64,000 bases of DNA, from contig JAJEKB010021002.1 in NCBI GenBank assembly GCA_022393335.1, positions 1,092,696 to 1,156,695 of the forward strand, read 5' to 3'. This DNA comes from Macrotrachela quadricornifera (lineage: Eukaryota; Rotifera; Eurotatoria; Philodinida; Philodinidae). The notes beneath the pieces are model-generated. The model saw only the letters and a program-made list of their open reading frames with translations, was not told where the DNA came from and did not search any database. Position numbers and translations under genes: made by a program. Below are positions 35,110-45,577 of the stretch, one piece after another (positions within the stretch are counted from its first letter, which is position 1; every line of letters starts with the position of its first letter).

Positions 35110-37654
35110 TTATTTAGGTAAAACAGTTGTTGGTTTTGGTATACAATAATGTATACTATGATGAGATTTAGTCAGATTTAATATATAATTTTCACGAATA
35201 CCGTATCCCCCATGTTTAACATATGTATAATTATTTTCAATTCTACCAGATAAAATACCGCAATTTATTAAAGATCTAATAGCAGTTATTACTGATCTTG
35301 ACAGTGGAGTAGTAGTATAATCACCAATAACACCGATTCCTTAAAAATAAATAGTTAAAATATTCCTTTCTGTGAATTTTCAAAACATATATACCAATTG
35401 CTTTGTCATTATAACCATAGCAATGTCTACCGGTATAGTTCCATCCTCTACCTTCATATATGCGACCATCACCACCTACTAAAAAATTATAGCCAATATC
35501 ATCCCATCCATTTGTAATCATATGAAATCTTTGCCAGTGTTGTATTATTGATATACAAGAATTTCGATTTTCACACTCGTTACCGGCTGTATGAAGCATA
35601 GCAACGTATGAAACAGGTGTTGACAAAATAGTATAATTGCTTTTTGGCCCATCAGCATTCCAAACAGATCGATTTAAAATTTTTGGACACCTACTTTCAA
35701 ACCAATCTGAAAAAAACAATATTTTCCCAATCTGGCATATTCTCCTAGCTACTATATGTTAAATATTTCATTTTTTCAATTATTCCTCTGATTGATATCA
35801 CAAATACAAGACTAATTATGTAATTTATGCTGAGAGTTTCAGTTCTACAGAATGAAAACTTATTGCCAAGAAAACTACAAATCTATATATATAAAGAAGA
35901 AAGTTTGTTTGTTTGTTTGTTTGTTCGCTTATAACTCAATCCCGGTAAAAGCTAGCGTCACCAAATTTTCCATGGTACCTCCCCAGGCCCAGAGGAAGGT
36001 CATGGCGGGGTCACCCACCGAGGGTGTGGGTGATGGGTGGGTGGGTGAGGGTGAGGGTGGAATCTCACCCAGATATTACTGTAATAGCTAACATTACCAA
36101 ACTTTTCATAGTGCTTTCCCAGACTTAGAGGTAGGTCATGGCGGGGTGACCCATCGAGGGTGTGGGTGAAATCTTACCCAGATAATGCTGTATTAGCTAA
36201 CATCACCAAATTTTCCATGGTGCTCTTCTGAGTTCAGAGGCATTTGTAAAGAGTGCTGTTACCATTAATAGGAGTAGGAAGGAGGCGTCTGGGTGAAATT
36301 TCACTGAAGTTCTATCGCAATGAACTTTGCGTTATTTTTCCAGAAATTTCGCGAATCTGTTATGATTTTAAGAGTAATCGTTTTTTTATCGAGGATTCTT
36401 TGGTTTAAATTTGAAAATTGGATGTTTCTAATTTATATATATAAAGGAGAAAGTTTGTCTGCCTGTCTGTTTTTTATACATTTGGACATCGCACGAGTTG
36501 AGGGTGTTAAACTTTTCGTGGCATACTCTTAGGTCTCGAGGAAGGTCAAAATGGATCAGAATGACTGGCGAGAGGATTGGGCTGAAATTTCACAACAGGT
36601 TATGGTACATTACAATTTTCTCCAGTTTTTCAAAAGCTTCAGAACATATGCTGCCATTGTTAGAATATCTGCCTGTTAGTGCCAGTTTTTTTGCACTGGG
36701 TATTGGTATAAAGTATGGAAATACGCATGAGTGAAGAGAAAGACTGTTATACCCACACACTATTTGCTGAATTATCCGATTTAAAAATGAATATAAGTGT
36801 ATGCACGGCGGGATATGTAGTAATAATAGATGAAAAGGTCTTAATCAAGCCTTCTATACATCTTCTGTCGTTTTCTGACATGATAAGTTTCCAGTATGGA
36901 GATTTCCCGAGCAACGCCGGGTACTACCGCTAGTGTCTTATATATTTATGTGTTACTGAAGCGAAATTATTTTGTCCTGTATATTTCTCTATTATTTTAT
37001 ATTTTATTTAAGGCCTTTAGCAGTTTTTAGTTGTCTCTTAAAACATAGCTTTCTGATGAAAATATCATTATAGGGATATCTTCAACTGAGAACCATGTTT
37101 TGAGACGTAACCATCGACTGTTAAAGATCTAGAATGAAATATCGGATAGCAGATAAATATACAAAACAACGAATTTTCGTTTCAGTAACATATGAATATT
37201 GTTAGTAGTGTTAATGTGATCGTACTTCTGGAACGTTTCCTATTGTATTACTTTCTCGTTATTGTTTATATATTATTATTTGATATAGTTAATAAAAGTA
37301 GAGGTTAAGTTCGAGGACATTTTCGAGCTAACTAATATTTAAGACATGTTTGCAATCTTCTTGTCAAAAAGTCTTCGTTCTAAAGAACTGAAACTTTCAG
37401 CATGAATTGAGTATTCAATTATCTAGTTTATTTTCATTGAGGGATATAAAAATGTGATATGTAATACCATTTAGTGTTGTTTCTTCTTCAGTTTGTGTTT
37501 TATTAATTATAATGTAACGTATAACCATAATCAAACTTGAAATAATAAATAGTACAATACCAATACATATACATTGTGAGATGGTAGTCTTTCTTCTTTT
37601 CTTTGCATGGAATCGGAGATCTACCAGTACTTTTCCTAAAGAATTCATATACAT
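35110..37654 (-). CDS. membrane-anchored peptidoglycan recognition protein (PGRP)
   Basis: Three exons, 37654-37468, 35706-35395 and 35339-35110, sum to 729 nt, 242 residues. Both introns are GT-AG and phase-consistent. Residues 1-25 are cytoplasmic and basic (HAKKRRK) and 27-50 form a signal-anchor helix, giving type II topology. From about residue 64 is a PGRP/type 2 amidase domain: WNADGPK, LHTAGNEC, IQHWQRFHMITNGWDDIGYNFLVGG (split motif), GRIYEGRGWNYTGRHC. The first zinc-ligand His (LHTAG) and the active-site-region Tyr (IGYNF) are present. The usual C-terminal HRDxxxTxCPG region reads KHGGYGIREN, so a His remains but the Cys ligand is gone. It therefore probably binds peptidoglycan or related polymers without cleaving them (inference). 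Intron 2 is 55 bp; intron 1 is 1761 bp because a Helitron lies in it. Confidence 0.8.
35882..36933 (+). mobile_element. non-autonomous Helitron in PGRP intron 1
   Basis: Starts TCTATATATATAAAGAAGAA after an A and ends CTAG before a T. The stem CCCGAGCAACGCCGGG lies just upstream of the 3' end (36906-36921). TTTG is tandemly repeated at 35902-35925. Internal segments (ACCAAATTTTCCATGGT, GGTCATGGCGGGGT) recur two to three times. A second 5'-like terminus lies at about 36432. It is antisense to the PGRP gene. Confidence 0.7.
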
Positions 37655-38462
37655 ACTAGAGATTTCTTCAGAAAATGTTATCTTTTCTCTATTAACAAAA
37701 AAGAAACACTAGAAAATAATGAATGCGGTGTGCTAGCATCATACACATGCACTTCTCGACATCATTTTATTATTATTACGCTTACTAGGCTACATTTATC
37801 GGCATTGAAATGATGTACTTCGTAACGCGAGACTCCAGAGATTAGAGAAGCGCTAGACAAATGTTAGAGCGTTGTTAGAAATTCCTCTGTTTCGAGACAT
37901 TATAAATGTTTTCGAATTTCTGGATACATATCTTGTGTTCGTCACGAATGAGCTTTCCAATAGGATGAATGTTACTGGCGGATTGTAATTTCTACCTGAT
38001 AATTAAAGATTAGACGCCGGTCACAATATATCAGCTAATACAAAACAGAACGAGTGCTTCTAACTAATTTTAAATATCATCTTTCATCACACTTTCCATT
38101 GCGAGGCGAGGTCTGTGTCCATAGGTGTGGAATCTGCTAGGCTTTCTTGGTACCACGTAGGCAGATTTGAAAAATTTTCTGATATGTTAAATATGCCTGT
38201 GTTATGATACTTTGGGATTTTTCTTGGCAGTCGACTATGACTTTCAGTTGAATTTTTGACTAGATAATAAGAGGTTTGCAGATTTATAGAGAAAGACTTC
38301 CTCTATAAATCCACATACATCTTTTTATCCGGTCAAAAGAACATAGTCGCTTTTTGCATTCCTGTCTGTATGTTAGAAATGTCAAACACAAATAAAATCA
38401 ATAATAGAATTGTAAAAGGCACAGTATCATTTATAGTGAAGAGCTGTATGAAAATGAGATTG
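37655..38462. other. PGRP upstream region and spacer
   Basis: On the minus strand this is the PGRP 5' flank. A hairpin GATTTATAGAG-AAAGACTTC-CTCTATAAATC sits at 38280-38310 within a slightly longer inverted repeat (TTTTGAC at 38253, GTCAAAAG at 38332), probably a small foldback element. Confidence 0.4.
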
Positions 38463-38711
38463 TAGTGATGTAACTAGAACAGTGGTGACTCACTGGCGGT
38501 GCCACTCATCGTTTGATTTTAACTTTTTAACTAAATACCGTGAAGGTCTGAACTTTTTATTATAAATTTCGCATCAAAGGGTGGTAGATCTAGTGAAAGT
38601 TCTAAGTCTTCATAACATTTAGTTGAAAAGTTAAATGCAAATAAAGAATGACGTCACCTTCTACTGCTTGAGCACCGCCAGCAAGTCACCACTGTTCTAG
38701 TTACGCCACTA
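38463..38711. mobile_element. hAT-type MITE next to the ART gene
   Basis: 249 bp. It begins TAGTGATGTAACTAGAACAG and ends with the inverse (CTGTTCTAGTTACGCCACTA). Flanked by TGAGATTG and TGAGATTA, a 7/8 match to an 8-bp duplication. The end sequence TAGTGGCGTA is shared with the full-length hAT at 45578-49036, a possible source of transposase. It lies 27 bp beyond the ART stop codon. Confidence 0.75.
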
Positions 38712-38738
38712 TGAGATTAATTTATTTTTTTAAGAGTA

Positions 38739-39926
38739 CTACTTACTTTTCTCTTTATTATTATTTATTTGTTGATCATCTTCACATTCTTCTAAATCAA
38801 TTTCAACTAATACTGGTGGATGAAGTATTGGATTATTTTCAATTCTATCTTTAATTTGAAATACTGAAAATGGTAATATTAATACTTCTTTTTCATCTTG
38901 TACTGTTGATAGATGTTCAATATCAATAGCAGTTTGATTTTGTTTAATTGTATATTTTAATAAAACAGATATTTGTTCGAAATCCTGATGATCTAATGTT
39001 TGTTGTAAAATATTTTCTTGATTATTTCCAGCAAATATTTGAGCAACTGAACGATTTTTAGATGTTGATGCAAATGAACGATTTAATATATGATTACCAA
39101 TAGTATAATGTTTTAAATCATTTCTTGTCAATAATAATCCTCGATAAGTAATACCTTTATATTTATATTTCTGTATATCTGGATGATTAATTAATAAAGT
39201 AACAATATGTACTAAACAATTAATTAAATGATATTTAGTTGGTGAAGATGAATAAGATGATGTATCAAAATAATCTAATATATATAAAGCTAAATGTTTA
39301 TTAAGAACACGATGAAAATTATTAGTTAATGTATAAGCTTTAATAAAATATTTTAAATAATTTTGTTCTTGAATAGCTTGTTTAAAAAAGCTTTCTAATT
39401 TATTTGTTTCATTTTTGGAAAATTGTTCTTGTTTAATTAAATAATCATTCAAATAATATTCAATTATTTCAATTAATAATTTTGTTATTAAATGATGTTG
39501 ATTATCATAAGTTTTATATAAATCAATTTCTTCACGAAATTGTTTACGTTTTTCTATCAAATTCTTTGCAGTTAATGAACATTCAATATAATCATAATCT
39601 TGTATTTCTTCATGAGAATGAAATAAATTGGAATTTTTCAGAAATAATTTTTTTATTTCATTCATTTTAAATTCATTATTAGATGTTAATTCATATGAAA
39701 TATTTTCAAATGATTTTAATGTACGATTTGTTAATAATAATTGAATTGATTCACTGTATCCATAAATACTAGCACAATGTAATGCTGTCATACCATATGG
39801 ACCCATTCGAGTAATCGTTTTAATATTATCGTACAATTTAAAATACTTTTCGATTTTATTATTTTCATTAATGTCAGATAAAATCGTGTTTAATGGAATT
39901 GTCTCTTCACTAACAGTTTCTGTCAT
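38739..39926 (-). CDS. ADP-ribosyltransferase with N-terminal ankyrin-like segment
   Basis: 395 residues, single exon, ATG at 39926. Residues about 40-70 contain one ankyrin-like repeat (GMTALHCASIYGYSESIQLLL). The middle is helical and charged. The C-terminal third is an R-S-E class mono-ADP-ribosyltransferase fold: R262 (TYRG), the STS strand (SFASTSK, 284-290), and the ARTT-loop ExE motif E345-K-E347 (DEKEVLILP). These residues bind NAD and transfer ADP-ribose, with ExE favouring arginine acceptors. No signal peptide, so the enzyme should be cytosolic. The triad looks intact. The last codons lie against a GTAAGT sequence, so a further 3' exon is conceivable. Bdelloids carry many such genes, often with repeats at the N-terminus; target unknown. 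Confidence 0.75.
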   Translation of the reverse strand: MTETVSEETIPLNTILSDINENNKIEKYFKLYDNIKTITRMGPYGMTALHCASIYGYSESIQLLLTNRTLKSFENISYELTSNNEFKMNEIKKLFLKNSNLFHSHEEIQDYDYIECSLTAKNLIEKRKQFREEIDLYKTYDNQHHLITKLLIEIIEYYLNDYLIKQEQFSKNETNKLESFFKQAIQEQNYLKYFIKAYTLTNNFHRVLNKHLALYILDYFDTSSYSSSPTKYHLINCLVHIVTLLINHPDIQKYKYKGITYRGLLLTRNDLKHYTIGNHILNRSFASTSKNRSVAQIFAGNNQENILQQTLDHQDFEQISVLLKYTIKQNQTAIDIEHLSTVQDEKEVLILPFSVFQIKDRIENNPILHPPVLVEIDLEECEDDQQINNNKEKSK

Positions 39927-42900
39927 CTAAAAGTAAAATAAATGTAATGAGAATCGTATGATTGGCTGTTCGCTTAGAAATCAGACTAATGTCCATTTAA
40001 GAGTTAAACGACTGCCCAGGTGAAAGAATATGTCATCGTAAATGGCCTTGAACAGTAAAAAACGGTCACCCTGAGGCCATCGTGTACAGTAAATCGTAAA
40101 ACGGCTTGAAAACGACGAAAAACTACAGTCGTTTCCTTTAGTCGTTTCCGTCTCACCTGAAACGACAGCCGTAAGGGCTACCGTTTTTCACCGCTATCAA
40201 ACCGTATTCCGTCGATAGATTAGAATCTATTGCCTTTTGTCAAAAAAAATTATATATATACATATGAACGGTAACTTATTTTGAATGTAATGATTATTTT
40301 AAATATAACAATTAGTTTTAAAAAAATAATTATTTTTTTTGTTTAGGCTGGTCAAATACCAATATAAATGGTAAGTTATTTTAAATAAAATGATTATATG
40401 TTTACTTAGAATTGCAATGTTATCCTCAAAATTAACAATTAGTCGCCGATATTTGCCCGATTTTGATGGTATGGATACCACAGTAGAGAATTTTAAATAC
40501 GATAGTATACTGTGATTGTACATCGTTGGATTTCGTCGTATACGATCATATATGAGCATCGTAATGCTCGTCCTGAATAGTTATGATAGAGTCGACGAAA
40601 TGAAAGCTGCTACTACCTGGTGTAAAACGTCAAAAAAAGACGGCGCATTTTAGGCATGAAACGGCTGGAAAACGGCATCAATACGATTCATGGTTATTCA
40701 TCGGAAACGGCGCCGTTTCCATTCCGGTAAAACTACATATACAAATCTGGATTAACGGATTACGGTGTTAAAGGGCGAAAAACGGCATCCGTTCATGTCC
40801 ATTTCCTGCACGAATTTAGCCGTTTTTTTAGTCGTTCCATGCCTTGCATGGCGCCGAAAACGGCACTCAGAATCATCGATCTGGGTGTGACCATTTTTAA
40901 ATAACATTTGATCTGTCAGGACTATCGAGCTGGTGGTTGAAAAAAATAGATTCGAAAGCGTCCTTCTGTACCATTCGCTTGAGCTCATAGTCACTTTTTC
41001 ATGACTCTTTACAGGTCGATGTTATTTTTTTCAAAAAATTTTTTATGATATTCTAAGTCCTATTGTACCATATTATGGCTGAAGTTCCGCTGTATATATG
41101 AAACAAATTTTCACGATTTCATACAGTCTTTCTAATCTCTTTTCTTTAGTAAGATCACATTGATGTATGGTAATAATATCGTATATGCAGTGGAATTTCG
41201 GCCACAGCAGGAGTTAGAATGTCGAAAAAGCTCGTTAAAAAAAAGACACAAACAATATATCGACGTATAAACAATCATAAATAAAAGTGACTGGGAACTC
41301 AAATGAATCCTAGAAAACTACGTCTCAAAATCCACTCGTTCGAATTACGCAATCGGAAACTTGATAGCTTTAGTCAATCAAAAGTTATTCAAAAACTGGC
41401 CATGACCATTGAACTCTCAAATGGACATTAGTTCTGCATGCAAGCTTGACTAAATAGAAAAAAAAAAGTTCAATACTATAGTCGCTGACATTTGCTCCTT
41501 TAGTTTTTTTTCTTATATGATCGCTGTTGATAATTAACTCATAAATTCAATAAAAAAGTTCTCACTAGAATTGAATCACTCAATAAATGATAATACATAA
41601 CAGTTGACTGAATCGACAGAGTAAAATAGAAAAACTATTATGATTTTCGTGTTTACATACAGAGAATTCAAACTTTAACATGATCTTTTGATTTAAAACT
41701 ACACAGATAATGTGAAAAAGTCAATCATAATCTCATTCTCTTTATTTAACTTGGTATGCTAGATAGAATTTCTTCATCTAATTCTGCCTATTCGAAAACA
41801 AAAGGTTATTGTCATTAATGTCAATGAGAAAAAGACACTTCCACTTTCTCACTTTTTGAAAGTTAAACAGACAATGGATATAACTTCAATGAGTTTTTTT
41901 TGTCTATGTGCATGTATTAAATCAGAAATATTCTTCGTCTCGGTTGTCTCAATTTAAAAAAGAAGAACGTGTATCAGAGATCTGTTAGAATAGAAACCTT
42001 TCTTCGAATATATTTGATAAAGCTTTTCACTTAACGCGCTGCCGGCAAAATTTTTTATGTGGGTCGTTGTAAACACCGTTTTAGATTGGAAAGTTGCTCC
42101 AATCATGTCTGCACTCTCTATTGAATGCAGCGTTCAATTGAGAGATGGTTTTGGTCTCTTAATTACATAACTTCGAATAAAATCATAGCGATCAGTTTGT
42201 CCACCCAGGTCGATCGTGCTAGTGGACGGATCCCGCCGGAACCTGCAGGAAACTAGGCTTTTTCCGGAGAATTTCCGCCGTTTCCAGGCCGGATTAAAAC
42301 GGAAACGGCAGGAAAAAATCACGGAATATGGAAACAGTATTTCCGTCGGAATTTCTTCGTACCGGAACTGTTCGAATCCTTTCACTTCCAGCAATCGGAA
42401 AAAGCTGGAAGAATTCAATATCCCACAGGGTAATCATTGGAATCACAGCGTAAACCATCGGAAACGGCAGGAACGAAACCGTAAACCGGTGAAAATCGGA
42501 ACGTATCCTATTCTTAAAAACCTACTAGATTTCTCATACTACTTTCAGCATTATTCTTCAAAGCTCATTATTCAACTTATCATAAATTCTATTTCTGATG
42601 AATATGATTCTTTAAATATTTTCCCACGATTATTCAGAAAAATTCTTCAACATTTCAGTTAGCATTTTCTCATAGATTTCTCGATGGATTTATAAAGGAT
42701 TTTACTCAAGATTTATCGAAAAAATCAAGAATTTCTCAATGAATTTTCAGGATTTCCTTGAAAATTTCTCGAAAATTTCTAGGATTTCCCTTAGAATTTC
42801 TCTAAGATTTCTTTGATTTCCCTAACAATTTCTCTAGAATTTCCTGAGTATTACTCAACGATCTCCAGGATTTCATTGGAATTTCCTCAAGCATTACTAG

Positions 42901-43045
42901 AGGATTTCTGCGTGTCTTTCACTGGGATTTTACTAGGATCACTCCTAGTCTCTTCATTTCATTAGGATCATTCCTAGTTTTGCTGGTAAATCTCTGAAAT
43001 CGTTTCCAAAAAGTGCGCATGAAATGAGAAAAAAACACTTGTATA
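39927..43045. other. repeat-rich intergenic region
   Basis: 40020-40200 and 40620-40870 contain many copies, in both orientations, of AACGGC/GCCGTTT motifs, probably two decayed inverted-repeat elements. 42216-42490 has GGAAACGGCAGGAA motifs of the same style; its 148-codon frame is probably repeat read-through. 42680-42990 is a degenerate short-period repeat of GGATTTCTC/TTCTAGGATTTCC. 41000-42120 shows nothing recognisable. Confidence 0.45.
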
Positions 43046-43815
43046 TGGGCAATTCCATTTGTTAGGGACGTGACGTCGCAAAATTAAAATGTTTATATCT
43101 CTGGTTAACAAATTTCTTTAGAGATAGTTTTTTTATGGCATAGGCATACTAAGTTACCCTATGTAGCCTGAAAAATTCAGCCATGTAACTCTCCGTTTAG
43201 AGAAGTTATCAGCAAAAAGTAGCGTTAGGGACGTGACCAAAAAAAAGACATCAACTTTCACTGCGAGTTCTTCAGCTTAAAAAACCACGAACTTAAGCAG
43301 TATTCTTGAAAAGTAAATAGTACATGCTGTAGGTGACATTCGATAATACAAAACTTCTATCTGACGTTTTTTCTCAGTATGCTTAGATTTTTCAGAAACT
43401 GTAATTTACTTTTTGTTAGGGACGTGACACAGTGCGAATAGACTATTTTTGATCCTTTTATATTTCTGCAGATACTTACTGATTTGTCGCTAAACTTAGG
43501 ACTCCTATTCTTCAAAGTGTGCTCTTTCATAAATCATATTAAGAAACTATTTTGCATTTTGTTAAGATTTCTAACAAATTTGAGTACTAAGAGGGGGGTT
43601 TTAACGGTTCTTTTTTGATTTTTTAAGATAAATTTACGTAATATGCTCACAACTTTGTTAAAACAGGTTTAGTGATTTTTAAAACTATGGGAACGAGAAA
43701 CGAACACCATTTTTCATAAACTGGAAAGCACAATTTGGAAATATACTAAACTTTTGCAATAGAGCTTCGACTTTTACAAAAAACGCATTAGTCCCATTTT
43801 TCGTGGAATTGCCCA
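43046..43815. mobile_element. 770-bp inverted-repeat element
   Basis: Begins TGGGCAATTCCA and ends TGGAATTGCCCA, flanked by TATA on both sides, so TA duplication is likely. GTTAGGGACGTGAC occurs three times inside (43061, 43224, 43415). No open frame. A TA-target MITE, for example Tc1/mariner-type, fits. Confidence 0.6.
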
Positions 43816-44162
43816 TATATAGTTGTTAGGCTGTAAAACAAAACGGTGAATGATTAGTAGTCAGAAATGTTATTTAAATTGTATTTAAATCTGATTTTTA
43901 GGTTTTTTTTGGAAATTTGAACAGTTAGTTAATTAACTCTTTTCAAAGGGGATGTTTCAGTTGAATTTTTTTCCCTATAGTTCTCCAAAAAAGATTTACT
44001 GGGAATCTGAATTTTTTCTTAAAAATGTTTGAAATACTCTAAAATCATAGAGAAGATTTTGGTGTATCCACTAGTGAAAAAATTGTCACAAAAATACAGG
44101 TAGAGCACTTAGAAACTTATTTTTTTTTATTAAGCTAAGTATAGCTGAGATTATACAATTAC
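43816..44162. other. intergenic
   Basis: AT-rich spacer; nothing recognised. Confidence 0.4.
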
Positions 44163-44170
44163 CCTTCGTC

Positions 44171-44500
44171 TAGGGTCCGGCGGGGCTACCCCGATCCCTA
44201 ATTTTTTCCCGAACCTGATCCCGATCCCGTCGGGACCGGGATCAAAATCCCGACTTTTGTCCCGACGGGACGGGATCGGGACGGGTATCCCTGTTAAAAA
44301 ACGAGATCGGGGCTAGGAATCCCGAGGAAATACTTTAATGGGTTAAAAGACTGGGTGATTCGTATTCACAGAAAATGCTCACGGCATTGAAAATCCCGAA
44401 AAAATATTTTACCGGGACCGGAACCGGAATCGGGACGGGTTTCATTCAAGCGGGACAAGATCGGGATCGGAACAAAAAAACCCGATCCCGCCGCACCCTA
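44171..44500. mobile_element. hAT-type MITE
   Basis: 330 bp, starts TAGGGTCCGGCGGGG and ends CCCGCCGCACCCTA. A perfect 8-bp duplication CCTTCGTC lies at 44163-44170 and 44501-44508. It is GC-rich with repeated CGGGATCGGGA and is the same family as 17150-17678. Confidence 0.85.
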
Positions 44501-44508
44501 CCTTCGTC

Positions 44509-45235
44509 TATCAGCATAATTATACATTTTCCTCAGGTGGGGTAAATGTATAATGCTGATAGTTATCTCTGAAAAACCATCATCACTACACTACACGATC
44601 AGATTTTGAAAAACTAATTTTACAGATCGGTAGAGAAAAGATTTCTATAGATATATTGTGAAGAAAGTTTTTTAAGATATTGGAAAATAAAAACATTGTA
44701 TAAGTTCTAAAGGACATGATTGATTTTATTACATATTTACCTCATCTTACTCTAAATCATTAGAAAAGAACGCATGCTTATTTCAAGTAACTAGAGAGAA
44801 TTGAATTTTGTAACTTAATGTTGTGTGCAGAATTTTGATAGATCTGTCACTGTTGGGGAGAATTTCATATATTTTTGAAGATTCTATTAAAGTTTCCGCA
44901 TAGTTGGAAATCTAGTAAGACGTTCTTATTATCGAACTATTATGAAGTCCTATAAAAATATTTTCATTCTCCATAGTCTAAAAACAAGAAAAAATATATT
45001 AAAATAAATTTTAAAGCTGTTTATCATTATATTCATTCTGGATTTTTTGACGAACTTTGAGAATAGAAGTGATAGATTTTCTAGCACGATCGTATAACAA
45101 AAATTTTGAGATTTCTGACAAAACAGTGAATAAAAACAAGACCCTGATCGTTTCATATAGCTACCTTACAATCTAAAGCTATAAAAAATACAAAGAACTG
45201 GAAAAAGTCTATCGTAAAAGATTTTTTTGGAGAAA
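44509..45235. other. intergenic
   Basis: AT-rich; nothing recognised. Confidence 0.4.
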
Positions 45236-45537
45236 TACCCAGTGGAAAATTTTAGGATTAAATCTAGCAAATCCTGTAATGATAACCAAGATTATCCAAC
45301 CTGATAATTCTGCGTCATCATCCAGATTATAATATATTGCAATCGGATTTTTAATCTACTGTAATCAGAGGAATCGATTTTGATACGTACCAAAATCGAC
45401 TTTCTACGATTGTAATGGATTAAAAATCCGATTGCATTATATTATAATCTGGATGATGATGTAGAATAATCGAATTGATAATTTTCATCGTTATTGCAAG
45501 ATTTACCAGATTTAATCCTGAAATTTTTCATTGGGTA
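45236..45537. mobile_element. fully palindromic MITE
   Basis: 302 bp that pair end to end: TACCCAGTGG at the left against CATTGGGTA at the right, continuing through GGATTAAATCT/AGATTTAATCC and CAATCGGATTTTTAATC/GATTAAAAATCCGATTG to the centre. Arms are about 80-90% alike. No frame. Confidence 0.65.
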
Positions 45538-45577
45538 CTTTTCATCGATGACCGTTAATGATTGCTGGATAATCGGT

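Noticed and set aside
35902..35925. TTTG microsatellite as a separate feature
   Set aside because: Part of the Helitron 5' region.
42216..42662. 148-codon open frame
   Set aside because: The first half reads GGAAACGGCAGGAA-type repeats and the second is AT-rich spacer; no domain.
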